From NCBI RefSeq assembly GCF_019357495.1, contig NZ_CP079110.1, forward strand, positions 1,426,001-1,490,000: 64,000 bases of DNA, given 5' to 3'. The position numbers were made by a program, and so were the translations under genes. Source of the stretch: Nosocomiicoccus ampullae. GTDB taxonomy: Bacteria; Bacillota; Bacilli; Staphylococcales; Salinicoccaceae. The notes under the pieces were generated by a model. The model was not told the DNA's origin. It saw only the letters and a list, made by a program, of their open reading frames with translations, and did not search any database. This document shows positions 39,220 to 49,710 of the stretch, piece by piece; position 1 is the first letter of the stretch, and each line of letters begins with the position of its first letter.

Positions 39220-39399
39220 ATGAGTAAAAGAAAAAATTATATGAAAATAATTTCATGGATAATACTTATAATATTTATTGATGTAATATTATTCTCGTTT
39301 TTACCTGATTCTAATTGGTTAGAAATATTATTTAGTTTCTCTACTATCATGATCGTGGGTGCAATAGGAGTAACTATAATTTTAAAAATATTTGATTAA
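39220..39399 (+). CDS. Small two-helix membrane protein, possible immunity protein
   Basis: 59 residues, MSKRKNYMKIISWIILIIF at the start, with two predicted membrane helices (about 9-27 and 37-56) joined by a short polar loop (LPDSNWLE). The N-terminus is basic, so it should face the cytoplasm. Size and topology match the small immunity proteins often encoded after bacteriocin genes. The RBS AAAGTGAG lies 11 bases upstream. A terminator at 39458-39491 closes the unit. Immunity is inferred from context only; no family was recognised. Confidence 0.55.
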   Translation: MSKRKNYMKIISWIILIIFIDVILFSFLPDSNWLEILFSFSTIMIVGAIGVTIILKIFD

Positions 39400-39457
39400 T
39401 TTTTATTCCTGTTTACTTCTAGTGTGACCAACAGCGAAGCAAGATAAAAAAGTTGTA

Positions 39458-39491
39458 GAATGACTTGAGAACAAACGACCTCAAGTCATTC
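39458..39491 (+). terminator. Terminator after the peptide cassette
   Basis: 12-bp perfect stem GAATGACTTGAG/CTCAAGTCATTC with a 10-base loop followed by GAATTTTT. From here to 39729 I see no gene. Confidence 0.75.
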
Positions 39492-39729
39492 GAATTTTTA
39501 GTATGTTTATGTTCGATATTCTAGAAAAATTTCCTCATAATGATAGCATCTTTAAACCTTTACATCATCTGCATGTTGCCTCTCATTCTTTATTTCGATT
39601 TTATAGACATTCATGACTAAAGGCCCATACAAGGTCTTATACACTCAATTTTATGATTTTTAAGGAAATCCTTTAGTTGATTAAAACCTAATTTCACTGC
39701 TTAACATCAGGAGACTACGCTTTTCATCT

Positions 39730-39956
39730 CTCTTATTTACAAATTCGAGCTTGCAGCACTAAAATTTGTTAAATATATCAAGTTATTTAACAAAAAATCA
39801 GAATTGCGAACTATTTTTGTTAGATAAAAAAATATATTTAACAAATATCAATCGACTCAAGCAAAATATGTTAAATATATCCGGATATCTAACAGAATCA
39901 CAATTTTTTGTTAAATATAATTTCTCGAAGTATTTTATTACACTTGAGAAGATAAA
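39730..39956. repeat. Direct repeat copy 2 with phased palindromes, locus 2
   Basis: 227-bp near-identical copy of 38549-38776, in the same orientation. Palindromes start at 39765, 39816 and 39867 (51-bp steps), then a partial unit 40 bp on. With copy 1 it brackets the peptide cassette in a 1.4-kb interval. The 92 bases up to 40048 hold the upstream region of the next gene. Confidence 0.9.
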
Positions 39957-40048
39957 ACTCCTTCGTCCACCCACTTTATCTTCAAAAAACTACCACTATA
40001 ACAAAACTCATGTAAACTATAAGTAACGATTGAACTAGGAGAGATATT

Positions 40049-40822
40049 ATGGATGCTTATAAAGTTCGCGAACGTATTAGAAGTGGGCAACATAAGAAAA
40101 CAACTTCTGGACTTGCAAATGATAATGTGCAAGCGAATCTTGTTGTCCTCCCTAAAGAGTATGCATTTGATTTTTTACTTTACGCGATGCGCAATAAAAC
40201 ACCCATTCCAATTATCGAAGTTTTAGAAGATGGTAAATTTAAGAGTCGATACGCAAAAGATTCCGACATTCGCACAGATATTCCGTTTTATAATATTTAC
40301 AAAAATGGTGAACTCGTTGACACAGTCGAGGACGTAAAAGAATTTTGGCAAGATGATTTTGTATCATTTTTAATTGGATGTAGTTTTACGTTTGAAGACG
40401 CGCTTATAAAAGCAAATATCCCACTTAAACATATTGAAGAAAATAAAAACGTTGCGATGTTTAAAACAAATATCCCAACTGAACGCGCAGGAGTATTTCA
40501 TGGAAATATGGTCGTTTCAATGCGCCCAATCAAAAAAGAATTCGTTGACCAGGCTGTTGAAATTACGTCACAGTTTAAAGATATGCACGGCGGGCCAGTA
40601 CATATCGGTGATCCAAGCGCAATCGGTATTACTGATATTAGAACACCTGATTACGGAGAAGCTATTGAACTATCTGAAGATGAAGTTCCTGTATTTTGGG
40701 GATGTGGTGTAACTCCACAAAACGCTATTTTACAAGCGAAGCCACCAATTATGATCAGTCATAAACCAGGATATATGTTTATTACAGATATTAATAACGA
40801 AGCGTTTAAAGATTCGAAATAA
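40049..40822 (+). CDS. DUF1445 putative hydro-lyase (YcsI / D-glutamate cyclase family)
   Basis: 257 residues, the usual length. Family features include VRERIRSGQHKKTTSGLANDN, LVVLPKEYAFDFLLYAMRNK, SFLIGCSFTFEDAL and the C-terminal VFWGCGVTPQNAILQAKPPI and SHKPGYMFITD. The fold is related to mammalian D-glutamate cyclase; bacterial members are annotated only as putative hydro-lyases. The start follows AGGAGAG. It is a single gene on the plus strand between the repeat cassette and a bidirectional terminator. The substrate is unknown. Confidence 0.9.
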   Translation: MDAYKVRERIRSGQHKKTTSGLANDNVQANLVVLPKEYAFDFLLYAMRNKTPIPIIEVLEDGKFKSRYAKDSDIRTDIPFYNIYKNGELVDTVEDVKEFWQDDFVSFLIGCSFTFEDALIKANIPLKHIEENKNVAMFKTNIPTERAGVFHGNMVVSMRPIKKEFVDQAVEITSQFKDMHGGPVHIGDPSAIGITDIRTPDYGEAIELSEDEVPVFWGCGVTPQNAILQAKPPIMISHKPGYMFITDINNEAFKDSK

Positions 40823-40834
40823 AAGTGATAAGTA

Positions 40835-40869
40835 AAAACCAGTTCTATAAATAAAATAGAACTGGTTTT
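40835..40869. terminator. Bidirectional terminator between convergent genes
   Basis: AAAACCAGTTCTAT/ATAGAACTGGTTTT, 14-bp perfect stem with 7-base loop, between the DUF1445 gene and the nucleoside hydrolase gene. Confidence 0.9.
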
Positions 40870-40873
40870 ATCT

Positions 40874-41803
40874 TTATTTCTTTAATGTATCTATGAAATC
40901 TTTAACAAATCGTTCTCCATCAACTGCTGTACATACTTTCATGTTCGGCTCTTTGCCAAGTTGACCTCTAAAGTCTGCGATTGTTTGTCCGTAACTTAAC
41001 GGACTTTGTATTTCTACATCTACATATACAGGTACTGTTTCTACATATGATTCGTCGAGCACGTATCCAATTGTCAGTGGATCATGTAGTGAACATTCAT
41101 TTTTTCCATGTAGCTTTTCTCCGTATGAGCGATATATTTCTGTTGAATCTTTTACATAGTCAAAGTACTTCGTACCTTCTAATTCGTTTATATGGTCCAT
41201 GTTAAGTTGTGTTTGATGTGTGACATCTAAACTGACCATTGTGATGTCGAGTCCTTTATGGAAGACAACTTTCGCTGCTTCAGCGTCTGCAAATATATTA
41301 AACTCTGATGTTGGAAGTTTATTTCCGTAACCTGCTTTACTGACAATTCCACCCATTAATACGAGGCGTTTAATTTTATGTTTAATCCCTGGCGACTTTT
41401 TCATAGCAAGTGCTAGATTTGTAAGTGGGCCTACCATGACAAGTGTGACTTCCCCAGGATATTTATTTACTGTATCGATAATAAAGTCTGCGGCGAACGT
41501 GTCTTCTAATTCCATTGTAACTTCCATATCATCTAGTGCATTTCCGATACCGTCTGTACCATGTACATGGTATTCGTGCTCAGGCTCTCTTAAATATGGT
41601 TCTTCCGCACCTGGATATACTTTAATATCTCTTCTGTCTGCAAGCTGAAGAATTTTTAACGTGTTTTTAGTAACAAAATCGAGCGGTACATTACCATTCA
41701 CCGTCGTAATTCCTAAAATATCTAGTTTTTTACTTTCAATCGCATATAAAATTGCGAGCGCATCATCAATTCCAGTATCTACATCTAAAATAATTTTTTC
41801 CAT
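40874..41803 (-). CDS. Nucleoside hydrolase (inosine-uridine type)
   Basis: Cleaves ribonucleosides to base and ribose. 309 residues with the calcium and ribose-binding signature ILDVDTGIDDALAILYA at the N-terminus, GTDGIGNAL, TLVMVGPLTNLALAM and HDPLTIGYVL near the C-terminus. It lies 52 bases after ribokinase on the same strand. Released ribose would be phosphorylated by that neighbour, forming a two-step salvage module. Base preference cannot be told from sequence here. Confidence 0.93.
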   Translation of the reverse strand: MEKIILDVDTGIDDALAILYAIESKKLDILGITTVNGNVPLDFVTKNTLKILQLADRRDIKVYPGAEEPYLREPEHEYHVHGTDGIGNALDDMEVTMELEDTFAADFIIDTVNKYPGEVTLVMVGPLTNLALAMKKSPGIKHKIKRLVLMGGIVSKAGYGNKLPTSEFNIFADAEAAKVVFHKGLDITMVSLDVTHQTQLNMDHINELEGTKYFDYVKDSTEIYRSYGEKLHGKNECSLHDPLTIGYVLDESYVETVPVYVDVEIQSPLSYGQTIADFRGQLGKEPNMKVCTAVDGERFVKDFIDTLKK

Positions 41804-41855
41804 TAGTAATCTCCTTTAAAAGAAAAACATAATAATAATTATAGAAGCTCTGAAA

Positions 41856-42755
41856 TCAATTTTTATACTCCGCTTCTTCTAATATTTTTAATACTTCTTC
41901 TCGTCTTGGCATACCACTTTGTGCACCGAATTTTGTCACACTGGATGCTCCTGCTGCGTTAGAGAATTCTAGACTTTCTTTTAAGCTTTTACCGCTTGAT
42001 AATTCACTTACGAGTGCACCGTTAAAGCAATCTCCAGCCCCTGTCGTGTCAACGACTTCTGCTTTAAAGCTTTTCACTCTTACTTCTTCATTATTTTCAT
42101 TATAGTAATAACAACCCTCTTTACCGTCTGTGACGATAATCTTATGTTTAAAATCCATAATATTTGGATGATAACTTTCTAGTTGTTGTAACTCTAATCT
42201 ATTCGGTGTTATATACGTACAAGATTCTAATATGTTGTCAGTAAGTGCCGCAGCAGGTGCAGGATTTACAATAAGTGGAATCTCATTTTCTCTACATAGT
42301 GTTGCAAGATAGTCCACTGTTTCTATAGGAATTTCGAGTTGCGTTAACACATAATCACTATTTAACACTTCATTTTTATGTATTTCTAAAAATTCTGGTG
42401 TTACATACTCATTAGCACCTGGTACGATAATAATTGAATTATCTTTGTGACCTACGGTTACACATGCGATACCTGTCGATACATTTTCAACAGGTGTTTC
42501 ATCAGCAAGTTTAATACCTCGTGATTTAAAATTTTCAACAATTTCAGTACCGTAAAGATCTTCGCCAACTCGCCCAATAAACGTCACGTCATTACCAAGT
42601 TGCCTTAGAGCAACGGCTTGGTTCGCACCTTTACCTCCACTTGTAGTTGTAAAATCTTTACCTATAATTGTCTCACCAATTTCAGGGTGCTGATCTGTTA
42701 CGACGACGAGATCCATATTTAAACTACCGACGACGGTAATTTTTGATTCACTCAT
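41856..42755 (-). CDS. rbsK: Ribokinase, PfkB family
   Basis: Phosphorylates ribose to ribose-5-phosphate. 299 residues: VVGSLNMDLVVVTDQHPEIGETI, the sugar-binding GGKGANQAVALRQLG (about 39-53) and the PfkB signature DTTGAGDCFNGALV (about 237-250) with the catalytic aspartate. It is paired with the nucleoside hydrolase rather than with ribose uptake genes, so nucleoside-derived ribose is the probable source. RBS AGGAGA precedes the ATG. Confidence 0.94.
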   Translation of the reverse strand: MSESKITVVGSLNMDLVVVTDQHPEIGETIIGKDFTTTSGGKGANQAVALRQLGNDVTFIGRVGEDLYGTEIVENFKSRGIKLADETPVENVSTGIACVTVGHKDNSIIIVPGANEYVTPEFLEIHKNEVLNSDYVLTQLEIPIETVDYLATLCRENEIPLIVNPAPAAALTDNILESCTYITPNRLELQQLESYHPNIMDFKHKIIVTDGKEGCYYYNENNEEVRVKSFKAEVVDTTGAGDCFNGALVSELSSGKSLKESLEFSNAAGASSVTKFGAQSGMPRREEVLKILEEAEYKN

Positions 42756-42797
42756 AGTTTTTCTCCTTCTTCTATTTCACTCAAACTTATTGCCTTA

Positions 42798-42826
42798 ACC
42801 GTATTAAATAAGTGTTAAAAAGTCAA
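42798..42826 (-). promoter_or_regulatory. Candidate promoter of rbsK and nucleoside hydrolase
   Basis: Minus strand: TTGACT (42821-42826), 17-bp spacer, TACGGT (42798-42803), about 45 bases before the rbsK start. The -10 is a moderate match. Confidence 0.45.
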
Positions 42827-42854
42827 TTGCTTATGAATTTTTTAATATATTAAA

Positions 42855-42885
42855 AAACTCTCCAATCACAATAGTTGGAGAGTTT
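42855..42885 (-). terminator. Terminator after veg
   Basis: AAACTCTCCAA/TTGGAGAGTTT, 11-bp perfect stem with 9-base loop, TTT-rich on the minus strand. Confidence 0.88.
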
Positions 42886-42897
42886 ACTTTTAAGTAT

Positions 42898-43185
42898 TTA
42901 ATTTGCCACTTCTTCGTCTTCAATCAATACAAGTTTCTCTGTCTTGTCTTCATTGAAAACTGTGATTTCTACATGTTTAGTCAAGATGTCTGAATATGAA
43001 TATGAGACACATTCAAAGTTATGTTTTTCTGGATCAAGTTCGACGACAAATATCGCTGGATGTGTTTCTCTTAACACACCTTTACGTCTAATAATTGTAC
43101 GTCTACCACCCTGTGCTTCAAGTAATACGGGACTTCCTACTTCGTCTTCTAAGATTCCTCGGATATCTCTTAATGTCTTTGGCAT
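42898..43185 (-). CDS. veg: Veg protein
   Basis: 95 residues. It starts MPKTLRDIRGILEDEVGSPVLLEAQGGRRTIIRRKGVL in part and ends with an acidic EDEEVAN. In B. subtilis Veg stimulates biofilm formation, acting through SinR; a general role is unclear. It has its own strong promoter (43216-43244) and terminator, and lies just downstream of rsmA as in all Bacillales. Confidence 0.95.
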   Translation of the reverse strand: MPKTLRDIRGILEDEVGSPVLLEAQGGRRTIIRRKGVLRETHPAIFVVELDPEKHNFECVSYSYSDILTKHVEITVFNEDKTEKLVLIEDEEVAN

Positions 43186-43215
43186 AGTTCATCCACCCTT
43201 ATCTTTACTTGCCTT

Positions 43216-43244
43216 ATTATACCATTTTCTCACAATTTAGTCAA
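43216..43244 (-). promoter_or_regulatory. Strong vegetative promoter of veg
   Basis: Minus strand: TTGACT (43239-43244), 17-bp spacer, TATAAT (43216-43221), close to a perfect sigma-A promoter, as known for veg in B. subtilis. Confidence 0.85.
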
Positions 43245-43295
43245 TTTAATTTGAAAAAGATAACCGTTTTGACTATACATTCAGATTAATTTTTG

Positions 43296-44177
43296 TTAAA
43301 ATTTAAGATTACTATTTTTGAAGCTTTCGTAAATACGGGCATATTCTTCAATTGATAAGCTCTCACCACGTCGTTTTGGATCGATGTTCGCTGCTTCTAG
43401 CATATCTAATATTTCTTGTTTTTTCTTTTTACCGTTGACAAATAAAGTTTGATAATTGTTATAGATTGTCTTTCTTCTCATCAGAAATGCCCCGCGCGTT
43501 AATTTAAAGAATGTTTCCTCATCGTCTACTTTAACGGGTGGATGCTCGTGCCTTACGAGTTCAACGACGATTGAGTCAACATTTGGTGGTGGCATAAATA
43601 CTGTTTTTGGTACATTCTGAATAACTTTTGCTTCAGTGTAATACTGAATTGCAATCGATAAAGAGCCATAACTTTTACTACTTGGAGATGCACTCAATCT
43701 TTCGCCAACTTCTTTTTGCATCATCGTGTAAAATCGTGAAATCTTTTTATGATACATTAAAAAGTTCATAAGAATTGGTGTCGTAACGTAATATGGCAAG
43801 TTCGCAACAACAATCACTTCTTTAACATCACTAAATTCTTCGTCAATAACTGTTTCAATGTCTGCTTGTAAAATATCCTCGTGGATAATTTTAATGTTAT
43901 CATACGCACTTAACGTATCATCTAATACTGGGATTAGACGGTCGTCAATTTCAAAAGCGACAACTTTTTTTGCGACTTTTGCAAGTTGTTCAGTAAGTGA
44001 TCCGATTCCTGGACCCACTTCAATAACACCAATTTCGTCATTAATTTCTGCTTTTCTTAATACTTCTTGAATGATGTTTTTATCGATTAAAAAATTTTGG
44101 CCTAAACTTTTTTTCGTATTAAAGTTATACTTTTTTACAATTTCCTTTGTGCGACTAACTGTTGCGATATCTTTCAT
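43296..44177 (-). CDS. rsmA: 16S rRNA dimethyladenosine transferase
   Basis: Dimethylates A1518 and A1519 of 16S rRNA late in 30S assembly (KsgA). 293 residues: [13 protein letters not shown], the SAM motif [15 protein letters not shown] (about 53-67) and the catalytic [14 protein letters not shown]. The C-terminal helical domain is complete. Its start shares one base with the end of rnmV, a coupled maturation pair. Confidence 0.96.
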   Translation of the reverse strand: MKDIATVSRTKEIVKKYNFNTKKSLGQNFLIDKNIIQEVLRKAEINDEIGVIEVGPGIGSLTEQLAKVAKKVVAFEIDDRLIPVLDDTLSAYDNIKIIHEDILQADIETVIDEEFSDVKEVIVVANLPYYVTTPILMNFLMYHKKISRFYTMMQKEVGERLSASPSSKSYGSLSIAIQYYTEAKVIQNVPKTVFMPPPNVDSIVVELVRHEHPPVKVDDEETFFKLTRGAFLMRRKTIYNNYQTLFVNGKKKKQEILDMLEAANIDPKRRGESLSIEEYARIYESFKNSNLKF

Positions 44178-44731
44178 TAAACATCTTCCTTATAATCTTT
44201 TAGCACGTCTACGATCGTTGCTTTTTTAATTGAATATCGGTTAAATTTTTGCCTCATACTATTCGCATTCGCATATCCAATATTTAATTTTTCGGATACA
44301 TAATGGCGTCTATCTTTAGAATCTTTTTGTCCAGATAACTTTAAGTCAATCATATCGCTTTTTGAGATTGTCTCTTCATCTTTTACTGAACTTGTTACAA
44401 CTCTTTCTAGCGCTTCTTTTAGATCATTCGGTGACGCGTTTTCAACACCGATTTTACCTTGCTTATTTTTTGCTTTACTACGACTAATAAACGCTTCTTT
44501 AATATTTGGGAATCGTTCAAGTATCGTATTTCTAATTTTTTGACCTGGATAATCTGGGTCAGTAAAAATAATTGCACCTCGAGTATTTAACGCAACTTCT
44601 ATTTCTTCAAGTGTACGATTACTAATCGCAGACCCATTTGTTTCAATCGTCTCACAGTTAAATACTTCGTTTAAACGACTTGTGTCATCACGACCTTCAA
44701 CGATGATGATTTCTTTTATGTATGGTTTCAC
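44177..44731 (-). CDS. rnmV: Ribonuclease M5
   Basis: Matures 5S rRNA with ribosomal protein L18 in Firmicutes. 184 residues with a Toprim domain: [20 protein letters not shown] at the N-terminus (catalytic Glu) and [16 protein letters not shown] (Asp-X-Asp). The GTG at 44731 (MKPYIKEI) follows GGAAGAG. Upstream in-frame codons run through the tatD-rnmV hairpin at 44758-44773. The order tatD-rnmV-rsmA is conserved. Confidence 0.93.
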   Translation of the reverse strand: MKPYIKEIIIVEGRDDTSRLNEVFNCETIETNGSAISNRTLEEIEVALNTRGAIIFTDPDYPGQKIRNTILERFPNIKEAFISRSKAKNKQGKIGVENASPNDLKEALERVVTSSVKDEETISKSDMIDLKLSGQKDSKDRRHYVSEKLNIGYANANSMRQKFNRYSIKKATIVDVLKDYKEDV

Positions 44732-44775
44732 TATAACTCTTCCTTTTAAGTAAAATAGGGGCATCACTGCCCCCA

Positions 44776-45543
44776 TTAAATATTGTAAATTCTTTTTGCG
44801 TTTTCAGTCGTTGCTTCTTCTACTTCTTCAATAGAAATACCACGAAGTTCTGCAAGTTCTTCTGCAACAAGTCGAACGTGCTTTGGTTCGTTACGTTTTC
44901 CTCTATATGGATGAGGAGTTAAGTACGGCGCATCTGTCTCTACAACGAGTCGATTTAGTGGGACGTACTGCGCCACTTCTTTCGGGCGTTTAGCATTTTT
45001 AAACGTAATAACACCAGCGAGTGACACATAAAAGCCCATATCTAATACTCGGTCGATTTGTTCATCTGTACCGTTATGAAATGAGTGCATGATGCCACCG
45101 ACTGTTTTTGCGTCGTTTTCTTCTAATATACGAATCGCATCTTCTTCTGCCTCACGGTTATGAATAACAATTGGTAAGTTGACGCGTTTGGCGAGTTCGA
45201 TTTGTTTAATAAATACTTCTTCTTGTACATCTTTTGGCGACTTATCCCAGTGATAATCTAGTCCCATTTCACCAATCGCTACGATTTTTTCATTGTCTGC
45301 GAGAGATTCAATCCACTCTAGATCTTCATCAGTACAATCAACCGCATCGACTGGATGCCATCCGATGACGCCGTATACCTCATCGTACGCTTCGATTAAA
45401 TCCATCGTACGTTGAATCGTTTTACGATCAAACCCGATAACGACAAATTTTTCCACACCATCTTCTTTAGCACGTGTAATGACGTCATCAATTTCACCTT
45501 CATATTGATCTGCGTTTAAATGAACGTGTGTATCTATTAACAT
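44776..45543 (-). CDS. tatD: TatD family metal-dependent hydrolase
   Basis: 255 residues, an amidohydrolase-fold DNase-like enzyme. It starts MLIDTHVHLNADQYEG with the metal-binding HxH, then GEMGLDYHWD, PIVIHNREAE, HSFHNG and VETDAPYLTPHPYRG, all standard TatD motifs. B. subtilis calls this yabD. It lies between metG and rnmV; a GC-rich hairpin (44758-44773) with a short T run follows and may attenuate the downstream genes. Confidence 0.93.
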   Translation of the reverse strand: MLIDTHVHLNADQYEGEIDDVITRAKEDGVEKFVVIGFDRKTIQRTMDLIEAYDEVYGVIGWHPVDAVDCTDEDLEWIESLADNEKIVAIGEMGLDYHWDKSPKDVQEEVFIKQIELAKRVNLPIVIHNREAEEDAIRILEENDAKTVGGIMHSFHNGTDEQIDRVLDMGFYVSLAGVITFKNAKRPKEVAQYVPLNRLVVETDAPYLTPHPYRGKRNEPKHVRLVAEELAELRGISIEEVEEATTENAKRIYNI

Positions 45544-45559
45544 CGAATTTCTCCTTTAA

Positions 45560-47542
<1,983 letters not shown>

Positions 47543-47549
47543 TTATCTA

Positions 47550-48371
47550 TTAAGTTCTATGATACGTATCATAGACATCCTGTGTTTTTAACTGTCGTAG
47601 CTTTGCTACTTCTTTAATTGCAGCTTTTGGCTTCAACCCTGTTTCAATTAACATATCGACGTGTGTATTTATATCCATATCAAATTCTTCGACTGAATCG
47701 TCAACATGTCTTTCTATTACTATAACAAATTCGCCCTTTAAAGGGATATCTGACGCGAGCTTTTCTCTAACATTTTTCGCTGTGTCTGTCACTGTTTGTT
47801 CGAATCTTTTTGTGATTTCTCTTGAAATCGACACGACTCTTTCTTCGTCGAATTTATAAATATCATCGACGAGTTGTTTTACTCGGTACGGTGATTCATA
47901 TAAGACAGACGTCTTGTCATGTGTTAATATTTCTTCTAGCTTTTCTTTACGCTTCTTATTTGATTTCGGTAAAAATCCGAAGTATGTAAATTCAAACGAT
48001 TCAATGCCAGATAAAACAACTGCTTGCTGAAACGCACTCGCCGCTGGAATGACTGTATAGTTTAAATCTTCACCTTGCATACTTTTCACAAGTTCATATC
48101 CTGGATCTGATATGACGGGCATCCCTGCATCACTAACAAGTGCAAACACTGTGCCTCGTTTCATTTCTTCTATAATATCTTTTGTAATAGTTTCTTTATT
48201 AAAATCATGATAGCTTTTTAAAGGTGTTGTGATATCAAAATGATTCAGTAATTTAATTGTCATACGTGTATCTTCTGCTAAAATAACGTCGACATTTTTA
48301 AGCGTATCGATTTGTCTAAAACTCGCATCTTCTAGATTTCCGATTGGCGTGCCTACAATGTATAAGTTCAT
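47550..48371 (-). CDS. rsmI: 16S rRNA 2'-O-ribose C1402 methyltransferase
   Basis: 273 residues of the tetrapyrrole methylase fold. RsmI methylates the 2'-OH of C1402 in 16S rRNA, in the ribosomal P site. Seen: LYIVGTPIGNLEDASFRQI at the start, VILAEDTRMT, ALVSDAGMPVISDPGYELV and GFLPKSNKKRKEKLE, all family signatures. It overlaps the GIY-YIG gene by 4 bases and lies upstream of metG, as in Bacillales. Confidence 0.95.
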   Translation of the reverse strand: MNLYIVGTPIGNLEDASFRQIDTLKNVDVILAEDTRMTIKLLNHFDITTPLKSYHDFNKETITKDIIEEMKRGTVFALVSDAGMPVISDPGYELVKSMQGEDLNYTVIPAASAFQQAVVLSGIESFEFTYFGFLPKSNKKRKEKLEEILTHDKTSVLYESPYRVKQLVDDIYKFDEERVVSISREITKRFEQTVTDTAKNVREKLASDIPLKGEFVIVIERHVDDSVEEFDMDINTHVDMLIETGLKPKAAIKEVAKLRQLKTQDVYDTYHRT

Positions 48372-48622
48372 CGTTTCACCTCAGACATTAACTCTTCTTT
48401 TTGTACTCGTGTTAGCTGCTTAATTGCGTACTCTCTTTTTAACGCTTCACTTTTTGTATCAAAACTCTCCGTATATTTTAAAGTAACCGGCCGTCTTGCA
48501 CGCGTATACTTCGCACCTTTACCGCTATTATGTACTTTAATACGCGCTTTAACATTAACGGCGTATCCTGTGTAATATGTACCGTCACTACATTCTGCGA
48601 TATAGATATGATGTTTACCCAT
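48368..48622 (-). CDS. GIY-YIG endonuclease-like protein
   Basis: 84 residues, one GIY-YIG domain (B. subtilis YazA, UPF0213). It begins MGKHHIYIAECSDGTYYTGY, then the conserved AKYTRARRPVTLKY and EALKREYAIKQLTR. The ATG at 48622 overlaps the last codons of trmN6 by 8 bases (TATGGGTAA), and the end overlaps rsmI by 4. The fold suggests nucleic acid cleavage; the cellular substrate is unknown. Confidence 0.9.
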   Translation of the reverse strand: MGKHHIYIAECSDGTYYTGYAVNVKARIKVHNSGKGAKYTRARRPVTLKYTESFDTKSEALKREYAIKQLTRVQKEELMSEVKR

Positions 48623-49343
48623 AGTAAATCGCTTCAACCTCTTTTGTATATTCCCCATGTGTATTGTATATATAAAGTGGTGGTAACACTTTTACAAGAG
48701 CAGTACTATTAAATATCGCTTCAACGAGTACAAAATGCGCCGTCTCATTTTCAGGTTTACTATAAACAAATTGTAATTTTGACACTGTAAAATTATTCTC
48801 ATGTAATAACGAAATAATTTCATGCACGCGTTCTGAACGGTGGACCATGTAAAATTTACCCTTATTGTTAATCAGGTAGCGCGCCGCTTCAATAATCCCT
48901 TTTAAGTCAATTAAAACTTCACTTCTCGCGATTTCGTGATGCGTCAAACTGTGCGTCGGCTGATTATTTTTAAAGTACGGTGGATTTACTGTAATTAAGT
49001 CAAACACTGAATGATTATACTTTAATTTTACATCTTTTAAATCGAGGTGCTCAATCTCTATTTGTTCTTTTTTACCATTTAAATCAATCGAACGCCTCGC
49101 CATATCGACAAGTCTTTCTTGCACTTCGATACCTGTAATTGGCTTTTTCGTTTTATATGATAAAAGTAACGGAATAATTCCATTACCACTACAAAAATCC
49201 GCAATATTTTTCACGCGTTTTGTGACGTGGACAAAATTACTAAGTAGTAGCGCATCAATTGAAAAGCTAAACGTATCTTTACTTTGTATTATTTGAAAAT
49301 TTTCACGATATAAATCATCTAAACGTTCGTTTTCTTTTAGCAT
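48615..49343 (-). CDS. trmN6: tRNA1(Val) adenine-N6-methyltransferase family protein
   Basis: 242 residues, SAM-dependent methyltransferase (B. subtilis YabB). Motif I is IADFCSGNGIIPLLLS and the adenine-N6 catalytic motif is NPPYFKN (about 115-121). It probably methylates A37 of tRNA-Val by homology to E. coli TrmN6. It starts behind a terminator shared with the yabA side (49366-49389) and is coupled to the GIY-YIG gene. Confidence 0.9.
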   Translation of the reverse strand: MLKENERLDDLYRENFQIIQSKDTFSFSIDALLLSNFVHVTKRVKNIADFCSGNGIIPLLLSYKTKKPITGIEVQERLVDMARRSIDLNGKKEQIEIEHLDLKDVKLKYNHSVFDLITVNPPYFKNNQPTHSLTHHEIARSEVLIDLKGIIEAARYLINNKGKFYMVHRSERVHEIISLLHENNFTVSKLQFVYSKPENETAHFVLVEAIFNSTALVKVLPPLYIYNTHGEYTKEVEAIYYG

Positions 49344-49365
49344 ATCGATAGCTCCTCACAAAAAT

Positions 49366-49389
49366 AAAAGCAGCGAGTGCGCTGCTTTT
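49366..49389 (-). terminator. Terminator after yabA
   Basis: AAAAGCAGCG/CGCTGCTTTT, 10-bp perfect stem with loop AGTG. It touches the yabA stop codon. Confidence 0.85.
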
Positions 49390-49708
49390 ATAAGTCTCGA
49401 GTTAATATTTCTTGGCAAAACAAGCATTTTTCACCGTGACGATGCGTCCCAAACGATACGTTACATACGTGAAAACCTTCATCGTATAGACTTTGTAACG
49501 TATTACTTTTAAACGTTTCTTTTTTTGTTTTCTCTTTGTCAGCAGTCGTTTCTTTAAGTAACTCTTTAAAATTTTTGTTTTCCATTTCTAAACGAACATT
49601 TTCTTCTAATAATTTAACTGTTCGTTGTTTTAACTCTTCGAATTCTTCATTCAGCGTATCGAGGTGTTTTTCCATTTTAAGAATATGTTCAAATAGCTCA
49701 TCACGCAT
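49388..49708 (-). CDS. yabA: Replication initiation control protein YabA
   Basis: Binds DnaA and DnaN to limit re-initiation. 106 residues: an N-terminal coiled coil that forms the tetramer (about 5-55, heptads such as LEENVRLEMENKNFKELL) and a C-terminal zinc-binding domain (HVCNVSFGTHRHGEKCLFC, with Cys and His ligands). The ATG at 49708 lies 5 bases after GAGGTG; a GTG just before is less likely. It follows ricT, whose stop codon is 2 bases away. Confidence 0.94.
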   Translation of the reverse strand: MRDELFEHILKMEKHLDTLNEEFEELKQRTVKLLEENVRLEMENKNFKELLKETTADKEKTKKETFKSNTLQSLYDEGFHVCNVSFGTHRHGEKCLFCQEILTRDL

Positions 49709-49710
49709 CA

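Noticed and set aside
39766-40026. 86-codon frame across the second repeat copy
   Set aside because: It begins inside the palindrome array. The 51-bp step equals 17 codons, so the frame stays open and gives a false 17-residue repeat (MLNISSYLT, MLNISGYLT). No RBS; the first copy breaks at a 1-base indel, and the 18.9-kb array has a stop in the matching frame.
35736-42897. Prophage or integrative element in the ispE-veg interval
   Set aside because: No integrase, transposase, phage structural gene or attachment-site duplication was seen; only the 227-bp direct repeats.
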